A DNA stretch of 36,223 nt from an uncultured Lachnospiraceae bacterium (GTDB lineage: Bacteria > Bacillota > Clostridia > Lachnospirales > Lachnospiraceae), in contig URDN01000026.1 of the NCBI GenBank assembly GCA_900546495.1, positions 1 through 36,223 of the forward strand, read 5' to 3'. The stretch's first letter is position 1. Each line of letters begins with the position of its first letter. The translations under genes and the position numbers were made by a program. Under the pieces are notes generated by a model. The model was not told where the DNA came from. It did not search any database and worked only from the letters and a program-made list of their open reading frames with translations. Positions 8,558-18,800 of this stretch are shown here, in pieces.

Positions 8558-10675
8558 TTATTTTGCTTTTGCGGAAATAATTTTATCCTGTACAGACTTC
8601 GGAACTGGCTCATATTTTTCAAAGAACATTGAGTAGTTACCACGTCCCTGTGTTTTGGAACGTAAGTCTGTAGAGTATCCAAACATCTCTGCCAGCGGTA
8701 CATAACCTCTAACGATTTTTCCACCGCCAAGGTCATCCATACCTTCGATACGTCCACGACGAGAGTTAATATCACCGATTACGTCACCCATGTACTCTTC
8801 CGGCATAGTAACTTCTACTTTCATGATCGGCTCAAGAAGAACCGGGCTTGCTTTCTGCATAGCCTCTTTGAAACACATAGATCCGGCAATATGGAATGCC
8901 ATCTCAGAGGAATCGACCTCATGATAAGATCCGTCGTAAACTGTAGCTTTAACACCTACAACCGGGAATCCAGCAATGATACCAGCCTTAGCTGCTTCTT
9001 CAATACCTTCTCCAACTGCCGGGATGTACTCTTTCGGAATAGCACCACCAACAACTGCGGACTCAAACTTGAATGTCTCTTCACCGTTTGCATCCATCGG
9101 CTCGAATTTAACTTTACAGTGTCCGTACTGACCACGTCCACCGGACTGTTTTGCATATTTGTATTCCTGATCAACAGGTTTTGTAAATGACTCTTTGTAA
9201 GCAACCTGAGGAGCACCAACGTTTGCCTCTACTTTGAACTCACGAAGCAGACGGTCAACGATGATTTCCAGATGTAACTCACCCATTCCGGCGATGATTG
9301 TCTGGCCTGTCTCAGTGTTTGTATGAGCACGGAAAGTAGGATCTTCCTCTGCAAGTTTGGCAAGAGCTTCACCCATCTTGCCCTGTCCAGCTTTTGTCTT
9401 CGGCTCGATAGCAAGCTCGATAACTGGCTCTGGGAACTCCATGGACTCTAAGATTACCGGATGCTGCTCGTCACAGATTGTATCACCTGTTGTAGTGATC
9501 TTAAATCCAACTGCTGCTGCGATATCACCTGAGTAAACTTTGTCCAACTCAGTTCTCTTGTTAGCGTGCATCTGAAGGATACGTCCAACACGCTCTTTTT
9601 TATCTTTTGTTGCATTCAGTACGTAAGAACCGGAATTCATTGTACCGGAGTATACACGGAAGAATGCAAGTTTTCCAACGAACGGGTCTGTCATGATCTT
9701 GAATGCCAGAGCGGAGAACGGCTCATCATCAGATGAATGTCTCTCAATCTCATTACCATCCAGGTCAACACCCTTGATAGCTGGAATATCTGTCGGTGCC
9801 GGCATAAATTCTACGACAGCATCTAACAGTTTCTGTACACCTTTGTTTCTGTAAGCAGTACCACAGCAAACCGGTACAGCTGTACACTCACATGTAGCTT
9901 TTCTTAAAACAGCTTTTAACTGCTCAACGGACGGCTCTTCGCCTTCCAGATACATCATTGTCAGATCATCATCTAACTCACAGATTTTCTCTACTAACTC
10001 GTCATGGTAAAGCTCTGCCTCATCCTGCATATCTTCCGGAATCGGCTCAATGCTGATGTCTTCACCTTTCTCATCGTTGTAGATATATGCCTGCATCTCG
10101 AATAAGTCGATGATTCCTTTGAAGTCATCTTCTTTTCCGATTGGAAGCTGTAAACAGATCGCGTTTTTACCTAAACGCTCACGAATCTGGTCTACTGCTC
10201 CGTAGAAGTTTGCACCAAGGATATCCATCTTATTGATGAATGCCATACGTGGTACATTGTATGTGTCTGCCTGACGCCATACGTTCTCTGACTGAGGCTC
10301 TACACCACCCTTTGCACAGAAGACACCAACGGCGCCATCCAGTACACGAAGGGAACGCTCTACTTCAACTGTGAAGTCAACGTGACCTGGAGTATCAATG
10401 ATGTTGATACGGTACTCTTTCGCACCCGGTGCAGGTTTATTTTCTTTCTGCGGTGTCCAATGACATGTTGTAGCAGCTGAAGTAATTGTGATACCTCTCT
10501 CCTGCTCCTGCTCCATCCAGTCCATGGTAGCAGTACCTTCGTGAGTATCACCAATTTTATAGTTAATACCAGTGTAATAAAGGATACGCTCTGTTAATGT
10601 AGTTTTACCTGCATCAATATGAGCCATGATACCAATATTTCTGGTTCTCTCAAGCGGATATTCTCTTCCTGCCAT
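8558..10675 (-). CDS. fusA: Elongation factor G
   Basis: A 705-residue translocase GTPase of the ribosome. Seen in the sequence: P-loop AHIDAGKTT (about 17-25), the DTPGHVDF switch II region, NKMD, then domains II-V ending with the RGRIEGMDDLGG region of domain V. Length is standard for EF-G. It starts 15 bp after rpsG stops, with a GAGGAGGAAA-type ribosome-binding site, so the two are co-transcribed. Nothing is missing; the second EF-G paralogue found in some bacteria is usually not in the str operon. Confidence 0.98.
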   Translation of the reverse strand: MAGREYPLERTRNIGIMAHIDAGKTTLTERILYYTGINYKIGDTHEGTATMDWMEQEQERGITITSAATTCHWTPQKENKPAPGAKEYRINIIDTPGHVDFTVEVERSLRVLDGAVGVFCAKGGVEPQSENVWRQADTYNVPRMAFINKMDILGANFYGAVDQIRERLGKNAICLQLPIGKEDDFKGIIDLFEMQAYIYNDEKGEDISIEPIPEDMQDEAELYHDELVEKICELDDDLTMMYLEGEEPSVEQLKAVLRKATCECTAVPVCCGTAYRNKGVQKLLDAVVEFMPAPTDIPAIKGVDLDGNEIERHSSDDEPFSALAFKIMTDPFVGKLAFFRVYSGTMNSGSYVLNATKDKKERVGRILQMHANKRTELDKVYSGDIAAAVGFKITTTGDTICDEQHPVILESMEFPEPVIELAIEPKTKAGQGKMGEALAKLAEEDPTFRAHTNTETGQTIIAGMGELHLEIIVDRLLREFKVEANVGAPQVAYKESFTKPVDQEYKYAKQSGGRGQYGHCKVKFEPMDANGEETFKFESAVVGGAIPKEYIPAVGEGIEEAAKAGIIAGFPVVGVKATVYDGSYHEVDSSEMAFHIAGSMCFKEAMQKASPVLLEPIMKVEVTMPEEYMGDVIGDINSRRGRIEGMDDLGGGKIVRGYVPLAEMFGYSTDLRSKTQGRGNYSMFFEKYEPVPKSVQDKIISAKAK

Positions 10676-10690
10676 GGTGATTTCCTCCTC

Positions 10691-11161
10691 TTAGAATCTG
10701 AAATGGGAGAATGCTTTGTTTGCTTCTGCCATCTTGTGCATGTCTTCTTTACGTTTTACAGATGCGCCTGTATTGTTAGCTGCATCCATAATCTCATTTG
10801 CCAGTCTGTCTGCCATTGTTTTCTCTCCTCTTTTTCTGGAGAACATTGTTAACCAACGCAGTCCAAGTGTCTGACGTCTGTCCGGTCTTACTTCGATCGG
10901 CACCTGATATGTTGCACCACCGATACGTCTAGCCTTTACTTCAAGTACAGGCATAACGTTGTTCATAGCCTCTTCGAATACTTCGAGAGCCGGTCTTCCG
11001 GTTTTCTCTGCAACACGATCAAAAGCTCCGTATACAATTTTCTGAGCTACACCTTTCTTACCATCTAACATGATGTTATTGATAAGTTTTGTAACTACTA
11101 CGTTATTGTACATAGGATCTGCTAAAACTTCTCTTTTCTGATTATGTCCTTTACGTGGCAC
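10691..11161 (-). CDS. rpsG: 30S ribosomal protein S7
   Basis: A 156-residue primary 16S rRNA-binding protein that nucleates assembly of the 30S head. I chose the GTG at 11161 (PRKGHNQKREV follows), because AAGGAGG lies 8 bp upstream and it gives the normal S7 length. An in-frame ATG at 11182 would add seven residues not seen in the family. It is the second gene of the str operon; the 198-bp spacer to rpsL contains a small hairpin (GCTGT/ACAGC, about 11196-11210) in the S7 leader, where S7 feedback regulation acts in other bacteria. Confidence 0.97.
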   Translation of the reverse strand: MPRKGHNQKREVLADPMYNNVVVTKLINNIMLDGKKGVAQKIVYGAFDRVAEKTGRPALEVFEEAMNNVMPVLEVKARRIGGATYQVPIEVRPDRRQTLGLRWLTMFSRKRGEKTMADRLANEIMDAANNTGASVKRKEDMHKMAEANKAFSHFRF

Positions 11162-11359
11162 GGTACTTCCCTCCTTAATCATGGTCTTGGCTTGCTGTCT
11201 TTCACAGCAGTTTCTTAATCGATTAATTCAACGGTACTCACATGTGTCTTTCTAATGTGTTCATGCTGGGAACATCTATCTTTATCTGTTATCGTCGATA
11301 AAAAGAATTCCAACACTTACAATAGTTCTGTTTGTGATACTATTGGTCTTTTACAGGTC

Positions 11360-11779
11360 CTATTTGCCTGCTTTCGGTCTCTTAGCGCCGTATTTGGAAC
11401 GAGCCTGACGTCTGTTTGCAACGCCTGCTGTATCCAGTGTTCCTCTGATGATATGGTATCTTGTACCTGGTAAGTCTTTTACACGACCACCACGGATCAG
11501 AACAACGCTATGCTCCTGTAAGTTGTGACCTTCACCCGGAATGTAGCTTGTTACTTCGATTCCGTTAGAAAGACGAACTCTGGCGATTTTTCTAAGAGCT
11601 GAGTTAGGTTTTTTCGGGGTTGCAGTCTTAACTGCTGTACAAACACCTCTCTTCTGCGGAGAAGCTGCATCTGTAGGTTTTTTCTGTAAAGAGTTGTAAC
11701 CTTTCTGTAATGCAGGTGCTGTAGATTTCTTAGCAGATGTCTGACGACCTTTTCTTACTAACTGGTTAAATGTTGGCAT
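11360..11779 (-). CDS. rpsL: 30S ribosomal protein S12
   Basis: A 139-residue decoding-centre protein. PTFNQLVRKGR opens the protein, and the conserved loops TPKKPNSALRK and GGRVKDLPGTRYH carry the Lys residues whose change gives streptomycin resistance elsewhere; here they have the wild-type form. The start at 11779 is preceded by AGGAGGTGA; the frame is open further upstream (to 11833) but that is leader sequence. It is the first gene of the str operon. Confidence 0.98.
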   Translation of the reverse strand: MPTFNQLVRKGRQTSAKKSTAPALQKGYNSLQKKPTDAASPQKRGVCTAVKTATPKKPNSALRKIARVRLSNGIEVTSYIPGEGHNLQEHSVVLIRGGRVKDLPGTRYHIIRGTLDTAGVANRRQARSKYGAKRPKAGK

Positions 11780-11841
11780 TCTATTCACCTCCTGTATATT
11801 TTGTAAAAAAGTTTCCTGTGCGCTTTTGTGCACACTAAAAT

Positions 11842-11870
11842 AGTATAGTGATTGTCTAATAGCTTGTCAA
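11842..11870 (-). promoter_or_regulatory. Promoter of the rpsL-rpsG-fusA-tuf operon
   Basis: Minus strand: -35 TTGACA (11865-11870), 17-bp spacer, -10 TATACT (11842-11847). It lies 63 bp upstream of the rpsL start and downstream of the rpoC terminator. Confidence 0.85.
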
Positions 11871-12031
11871 GCGCATTTTTCTGATTTTTCCCAGTTTTTT
11901 CTGTATTTATACATATACAATGTGTTTCTTCTATATAAAAAGCCGATAATGATGTTATTTTATCCATCAACAACAGGTTAAATGCTATTTGCAAAGAAAT
12001 TTTACAATCTCCAGCAAATATTTCTTATTGT

Positions 12032-12063
12032 AAAAAGGCGATGCCCTACGGCACCGCCTTTTA
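12032..12063 (-). terminator. Rho-independent terminator after rpoC
   Basis: On the minus strand AAGGCGGTGCC and GGCATCGCCTT form a G+C-rich stem with a short GTAG loop, followed by a T-run. It begins 8 bp after the rpoC stop and separates rpoBC from the str operon. Confidence 0.92.
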
Positions 12064-12070
12064 TTATGTC

Positions 12071-15000
12071 TTATTCTGTTACAGTCTCTTCTGTATCGGT
12101 AGCTTCTTCAGCCTCAGTCTCAGCGTCAATATCTTCTACATCAATCTCTGCATCTGTACTTTCAACAGTTTCACCACCTGCTAACAGATCGTCGCCCAAC
12201 AGATCATCTGCATCAATTTCTGCATTCTCATCAATATCAGAATCCAGATGAATGGAACGATATCTCTTCATACCAGTTCCGGCCGGAATCAGTTTACCGA
12301 TGATTACGTTCTCTTTCAGACCGATCAGCGGATCAATCTTACCTTTGATTGCTGCCTCTGTCAGAACTTTTGTTGTCTCCTGGAAGGATGCAGCTGACAG
12401 GAATGAGTTGGTAGCCAGAGATGCTTTGGTAATACCAAGCAGTACCTGTTTTCCTTCTGCCGGCTCTTTTCCTTCTGCAGCCAGTCTCTCATTTTCTTCC
12501 TCATAATCAAGGAAGTCAACCATGGTTCCTGGCAGGAAATCAGAATCTCCGTTGTTCTCGATACGGATTTTCTTCAACATCTGACGAACAATAACCTCAA
12601 CGTGCTTATCATTGATTTCTACACCCTGCAGACGGTATACACGCTGAACTTCCTGAAGCATGTAATCCTGAACCGCACGAACACCTTTAATCTTCAGGAT
12701 ATCATGCGGGTTTACACTACCTTCGGTAAGCTCATCACCAGCTTCAAGGAATGCACCATCTGTGATCTTGATTCTGGAACCATAAGGAATGAGGTAAGCT
12801 TTTGTCTCACCTGTCTCCTGACTTGTAACGATGATCTCACGTTTTTTCTTTGTATCTTTAATTGTAGCAATACCAGCAAACTCTGTGATGATAGCCAGTC
12901 CTTTCGGTTTTCTTGCCTCAAAAAGCTCCTCGACACGAGGAAGACCCTGTGTAATATCATCACCGGCAACACCACCGGAGTGGAAAGTACGCATTGTAAG
13001 CTGTGTACCAGGCTCACCGATAGACTGAGCAGCGATAATACCAACTGCCTCACCAACCTGTACTGCCTGACCAGTTGCCATGTTTGCACCGTAGCATTTT
13101 GCACAAACACCGACTTTAGAACGACAGGTAAGAATTGTACGGATTTTTACTTTCTCAAGCGGCTCTCCGTTCTCATCTACACCTTTGCTCATAACCAGAG
13201 CTGCACGTTTCGGTGTGATCATATGATTTGCTGCAACAAGTACGTTTCCATCTGCATCGTGAATATCTTCACATGCAAAACGTCCTGTGATACGCTCCTG
13301 AAGGCTCTCAATTTCCTCTTTGCCATCCATGAATGCACTTACGTACATACCAGCAATTTCATTTCTATCTTTACAGCAATCTGTCTCACGAATAATCAGA
13401 TCCTGTGAAACGTCTACCAGACGTCTTGTCAGGTATCCGGAATCGGCGGTACGAAGCGCTGTATCGGACATACCTTTACGAGCTCCATGTGCAGACATGA
13501 AGTACTCCAGTACGTCAAGTCCCTCACGGAAGTTTGATTTGATTGGTAACTCGATTGTTTTACCGGTTGTATCAGCCATCAAACCACGCATACCAGCCAG
13601 CTGTTTAATCTGTTTATCAGAACCACGGGCTCCGGAGTCAGCCATCATAAAGATGTTGTTGTATTTATCAAGTCCGGATAACAGCTCATGTGTAAGCTCA
13701 TCATCAGTCTCTTTCCAAGTCTCAACAACCTCTTTGTAACGTTCTTCCTCTGTGATAAGTCCACGTTTGTAGTTCTTTGTAATAATATCTACAGTATCCT
13801 GTGCCTGTTTGATCAGTGCCGGTTTTTTCTCCGGTACTGTCATATCAGAAATAGATACGGTCATAGCAGCTCTTGTAGAGTACTTATAACCCATTGCTTT
13901 AATATCATCCAGAACTTCTGCTGTAGTTGTAGCTCCGTGAATGTTGATAACTTTCTCAAGAATCTGTTTCAGACCTTTTTTACCGACGTGGAAATCTACT
14001 TCCAGTAGCAAATCATTTTCCGGTTTGCTTCTATCTACAAATCCAAGATCCTGTGGAAGAATTTCATTGAAGATGAAACGGCCCAGTGTTGACTCAACGG
14101 TTCCTGTCTTCTCTGTGCCATCCGGCATTTTCTTTGTCACACGTACATGGATTCTGGAATGTAATTTCACATAGCCATTCTCGTATGCAAGAATTGCCTC
14201 GTTCAGGTTCTTAAAGTAATGACCTTCACCGATGCTTCCCGGTCTCTCCTGTGTCAGATAGTAAATACCAAGAACCATATCCTGAGAAGGAACGGCTACC
14301 GGACCACCATCGGACGGTTTTAACAGGTTGTTCGGGGACAGTAACATGAAACGGCATTCTGCCTGTGCTTCCACGGAAAGTGGAAGATGGACAGCCATCT
14401 GGTCACCATCGAAATCGGCATTGTATGCGGTACAAACAAGCGGATGAAGTTTGATTGCTTTACCTTCTACAAGGATCGGCTCAAATGCCTGGATACCAAG
14501 TCTGTGCAGTGTAGGAGCACGGTTCAGCATAACCGGATGCTCTTTGATAACTTCTTCCAGAACGTCCCATACCTCTGTCTGAAGTTTCTCTACCATTTTC
14601 TTTGCACTTTTAATATTATGAGCGGTTCCGTTTGCAACAAGCTCTTTCATAACAAACGGTTTGAACAGCTCAATCGCCATCTCTTTCGGCAGACCACACT
14701 GATAAATCTTTAATTCCGGTCCTACAACGATTACGGAACGTCCTGAGTAGTCAACACGTTTACCAAGCAGGTTCTGACGGAAACGTCCGGATTTACCTTT
14801 CAGCATATCGGAAAGAGATTTTAATGCTCTGTTACCTGGTCCTGTAACCGGTCTTCCACGACGACCGTTATCGATCAGGGCATCTACTGCCTCCTGAAGC
14901 ATACGTTTCTCATTACGAACGATGATATCCGGTGCTCCAAGCTCTAACAGTCTTCTCAAACGGTTGTTACGGTTGATGATACGACGATACAGATCATTCA

Positions 15001-15784
15001 GATCGGATGTTGCGAAACGGCCACCATCCAGCTGTACCATCGGACGTAAATCTGGTGGGATAACCGGGATAACAGTCATGATCATCCACTCCGGTCTGTT
15101 TCCAGACTCACGGAACGCTTCTACCACTTCCAGTCTCTTGATGATTCTTGCACGTTTCTGACCTGTAGCAGTCTTTAATGCTACTTTCAGTTCAACAGAA
15201 TCTTTCTCCAGATCAATTGCTTCCAGAAGCTCTTTGATGGATTCTGCACCCATACCCACACGGAAAGATTTTCCATATTTTTCGTATGCTTCCTGATATT
15301 CTGCTTCGGACAGAACCTGCTTATACTGCAGGTCTGTCTCGCCTTTGTCAAGTACGATGTAAGAAGCGAAATACAGTACTTTCTCCAGTGTTCTTGGAGA
15401 AATATCAAGGATTAATCCCATACGGCTCGGGATTCCCTTGAAGTACCAGATATGAGATACCGGAGCTGCCAGCTCAATATGTCCCATACGTTCTCTACGA
15501 ACGTTAGATTTTGTAATCTCAACTCCGCAACGATCGCAGACAACGCCTTTATAACGGATTTTTTTATACTTTCCGCAGTGGCATTCCCAGTCTTTGCTCG
15601 GTCCAAAAATACGTTCACAGAACAAACCGTCTTTTTCTGGTTTCAAAGTTCTATAGTTGATGGTTTCCGGTTTCTTTACTTCGCCCCGGGACCATTCCAA
15701 TATTTTTTCCGGTGAAGCCAGTCCGATGCGAATGGCATCGAACGCTATGTTTGTGCCGACTTCTTTATTGTTTGTTTCTGGCAT
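12071..15784 (-). CDS. rpoC: RNA polymerase beta-prime subunit
   Basis: A 1237-residue catalytic subunit of RNA polymerase. The N-terminal zinc ribbon has Cys at 68, 70, 83 and 86; the active-site Mg-binding motif NADFDGD is at 455-461; a second Cys cluster (CRSKVGVCAKC) lies in the C-terminal half. The protein ends in an acidic Thr/Glu/Asp-rich tail of about 40 residues, a common Clostridial feature. The start at 15784 is 18 bp after the rpoB stop, so the two genes form one unit. It is complete. Confidence 0.98.
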   Translation of the reverse strand: MPETNNKEVGTNIAFDAIRIGLASPEKILEWSRGEVKKPETINYRTLKPEKDGLFCERIFGPSKDWECHCGKYKKIRYKGVVCDRCGVEITKSNVRRERMGHIELAAPVSHIWYFKGIPSRMGLILDISPRTLEKVLYFASYIVLDKGETDLQYKQVLSEAEYQEAYEKYGKSFRVGMGAESIKELLEAIDLEKDSVELKVALKTATGQKRARIIKRLEVVEAFRESGNRPEWMIMTVIPVIPPDLRPMVQLDGGRFATSDLNDLYRRIINRNNRLRRLLELGAPDIIVRNEKRMLQEAVDALIDNGRRGRPVTGPGNRALKSLSDMLKGKSGRFRQNLLGKRVDYSGRSVIVVGPELKIYQCGLPKEMAIELFKPFVMKELVANGTAHNIKSAKKMVEKLQTEVWDVLEEVIKEHPVMLNRAPTLHRLGIQAFEPILVEGKAIKLHPLVCTAYNADFDGDQMAVHLPLSVEAQAECRFMLLSPNNLLKPSDGGPVAVPSQDMVLGIYYLTQERPGSIGEGHYFKNLNEAILAYENGYVKLHSRIHVRVTKKMPDGTEKTGTVESTLGRFIFNEILPQDLGFVDRSKPENDLLLEVDFHVGKKGLKQILEKVINIHGATTTAEVLDDIKAMGYKYSTRAAMTVSISDMTVPEKKPALIKQAQDTVDIITKNYKRGLITEEERYKEVVETWKETDDELTHELLSGLDKYNNIFMMADSGARGSDKQIKQLAGMRGLMADTTGKTIELPIKSNFREGLDVLEYFMSAHGARKGMSDTALRTADSGYLTRRLVDVSQDLIIRETDCCKDRNEIAGMYVSAFMDGKEEIESLQERITGRFACEDIHDADGNVLVAANHMITPKRAALVMSKGVDENGEPLEKVKIRTILTCRSKVGVCAKCYGANMATGQAVQVGEAVGIIAAQSIGEPGTQLTMRTFHSGGVAGDDITQGLPRVEELFEARKPKGLAIITEFAGIATIKDTKKKREIIVTSQETGETKAYLIPYGSRIKITDGAFLEAGDELTEGSVNPHDILKIKGVRAVQDYMLQEVQRVYRLQGVEINDKHVEVIVRQMLKKIRIENNGDSDFLPGTMVDFLDYEEENERLAAEGKEPAEGKQVLLGITKASLATNSFLSAASFQETTKVLTEAAIKGKIDPLIGLKENVIIGKLIPAGTGMKRYRSIHLDSDIDENAEIDADDLLGDDLLAGGETVESTDAEIDVEDIDAETEAEEATDTEETVTE

Positions 15785-15802
15785 TTACAACGCTCCTTCC
15801 TC

Positions 15803-18800
15803 TTATTCTTCATCAAGAATGCTATCATCAAATCCGTCCATGAAATCATCTGTCTGAGAATCATCCTGATCGTCTTCTACATTTACCAGCTCTTCTTTTT
15901 CATTGAATTCCTGTTTTGAGAATCCCATCTCTCCGAAAGATTCTTTTTCTTCATAATTGAAGTTTCTATCTCCGGAAATGATTGCGTTCAGATCTGTATT
16001 TCCATATTCACTTGTTTCAAGCAGTTTTACTTCTTCGCCGTTCTCGTCTTCCAGTGTTACATCCAAGCCAAGAGACTGTAACTCTTTTAACAGTACCTTG
16101 AAAGACTCCGGAATACCCGGCTCAGGGATATTATCACCTTTGATGATTGCCTCGTAAGTTTTTACACGTCCAATCACATCATCAGATTTTACTGTCAGGA
16201 TCTCCTGCAGTGTGTATGCTGCACCATAAGCCTCAAGTGCCCATACCTCCATCTCTCCGAAACGCTGTCCACCGAACTGAGCTTTACCACCCAGAGGCTG
16301 CTGTGTAACGAGGGAGTAAGGACCAGTAGAACGTGCATGGATCTTGTCGTCTACCAGGTGATGCAGTTTCAGGTAATGCATATGTCCAATCGTTACCGGG
16401 CTGTCAAAATACTCACCGGTACGTCCATCACGCAGTCTTACTTTACCATCACGGGAAATTGGAACACCTTTCCACAGCTCACGATGATCTCTGTTTTCAT
16501 ACAGATAATCAAGAACTTCCGGAAGTAATTCTTCCTCATGTTTCTCTTTGAATTCTCCCCATGTTAAGTTTACATAATCATTTGCCAGATCCAGAGTATC
16601 CATGATATCTGTCTCTTTTGCGCCGGCAAAGATTGGTGTTGCTACGTTAAATCCAAGTGCTTTTGCTGCCAGACTCAGATGAATCTCCAGCACCTGTCCG
16701 ATATTCATTCGGGAAGGTACACCCAGCGGATTTAATACGATATCCAGCGGACGACCATTCGGAAGGAACGGCATATCCTCTACCGGAAGTACACGGGAAA
16801 CGACACCCTTGTTACCATGACGACCGGCCATCTTATCACCAACAGAAATTTTTCTCTTCTGAGCGATGTAAATACGAACAGCCTGATTTACACCCGGTGA
16901 TAATTCATCACCATTTTCACGTGTAAATACTTTTGCATCAACAACGATACCATATTCACCATGCGGTACTTTTAAGGAAGTATCACGTACTTCTCTTGCT
17001 TTTTCACCAAAAATTGCACGAAGCAGTCTCTCTTCTGCTGTCAGCTCTGTCTCTCCCTTCGGAGTTACTTTACCAACCAGAATATCACCTGCACGAACCT
17101 CTGCACCAATACGGATGATACCTCTCTCATCCAGATCTTTCAATGCTTCATCGCCGACTCCCGGAACATCTCTTGTGATTTCTTCCGGTCCCAGCTTTGT
17201 ATCACGTGCTTCTGCTTCATATTCTTCAATATGGATAGATGTATAAACATCATCCTGAACCAGACGTTCACTTAACAGTACAGCATCCTCGTAGTTATAA
17301 CCTTCCCATGTCATGAATCCGATCAGTGGGTTCTTACCAAGACCAAGTTCACCATTTGCAGTGGAAGGACCATCAGCAATAACCTGTCCTGCTTCTACAT
17401 GATTGCCCTTGAATACGATTGGTCTCTGGTTATAACAGTTAGACTGGTTGCTTCGTGAGAATTTTGTCAGTTTGATTGTCTCTCTGCTTCCATCGTCATC
17501 GTATTTGATTGTAATTTCGTTGGAACAAGCACGCTCAATAACACCGGCACGTTTTGCAACAACACAAACGCCAGAGTCAACGGCAGCCTTCGGCTCCATA
17601 CCAGTACCAACAACTGGTGCCTCTGTAGTCAGAAGCGGTACTGCCTGACGCTGCATGTTTGCTCCCATCAGTGCACGGTTCGCATCATCGTTCTCAAGGA
17701 ACGGGATCAATGCGGTAGCAACTGAGAATACCATCTGCGGAGATACGTCCATGTAATCAAATAATGTCTTATCGTACTCCTGAGTCTCTTCTCTGAATCG
17801 ACCAGATACGGAATTACGAACGAAGTATCCGTTCTCATCCAGTTTCTCATTCGCCTGTGCTACATGGTAATTATCTTCTTCATCCGCTGTCATGTATACA
17901 ACCTCATCTGTTACACGCGGATTCTTAGGATCTGATTTATCAATTTTTCGGTATGGTGCCTCTACGAAACCATACTCATTAATTCTCGCATAAGATGCAA
18001 GGGAGTTGATCAGGCCGATGTTCGGTCCCTCAGGTGTCTCTACCGGACACATTCTTCCATAATGAGAGTAATGAATATCTCGAACCTCAAATCCTGCACG
18101 GTCTCTGGACAGACCACCTGGTCCCAATGCAGACAGACGACGTTTGTGAGTCAGCTCACCAAGCGGGTTATTCTGATCCATGAACTGTGACAGCTGGGAA
18201 GATCCAAAGAACTCTTTGACTGCAGCTGTAACAGGTTTGATATTGATCAGACTCTGCGGTGTGATTGTCTCAAGATCCTGTGTTGTCATTCTCTCACGAA
18301 CTACTCTCTCCAGACGGGAAAGACCAATTCTGTACTGGTTCTGAAGCAGTTCACCTACCGCACGGATACGACGATTTCCAAGGTGATCGATATCGTCATC
18401 ATTTCCGATACCGTACTCCAGATGCATGTTATAGTTAATAGAAGCAAGAATATCTTCTTTTGTAATATGTTTCGGAATCAGATCATGGATATTTCTGCGA
18501 ATTGCTTCTTTGATATCCTCAATCTCTGTATTTTCTTCCAGGATCTGTGCCAGAACCGGATAGTAAACCAGCTCATGAACACCCAGTTCTTCCGGATCTA
18601 CGTCTACATAATAGCGAAGATCTACCATCATGCTGGACAGAACTTTTACATTTCTCTCCTCTGTCTGAATCCATACATAAGGAACTGCCGCATTCTGGAT
18701 GGTATCTGCCAGCTCGCGGTCAACTTTCTGACCTGCCTCTGCCAGAACTTCACCTGTACTCGGATCAACAACATCCTCTGCCAGAATCTGTCCATTGATG

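Noticed and set aside
12602..13408. A 268-codon open frame on the plus strand opposite rpoC
   Set aside because: It is antisense to highly conserved rpoC, Cys/Ser/Thr-rich, and has the composition expected of a mirror frame. It is not a gene.
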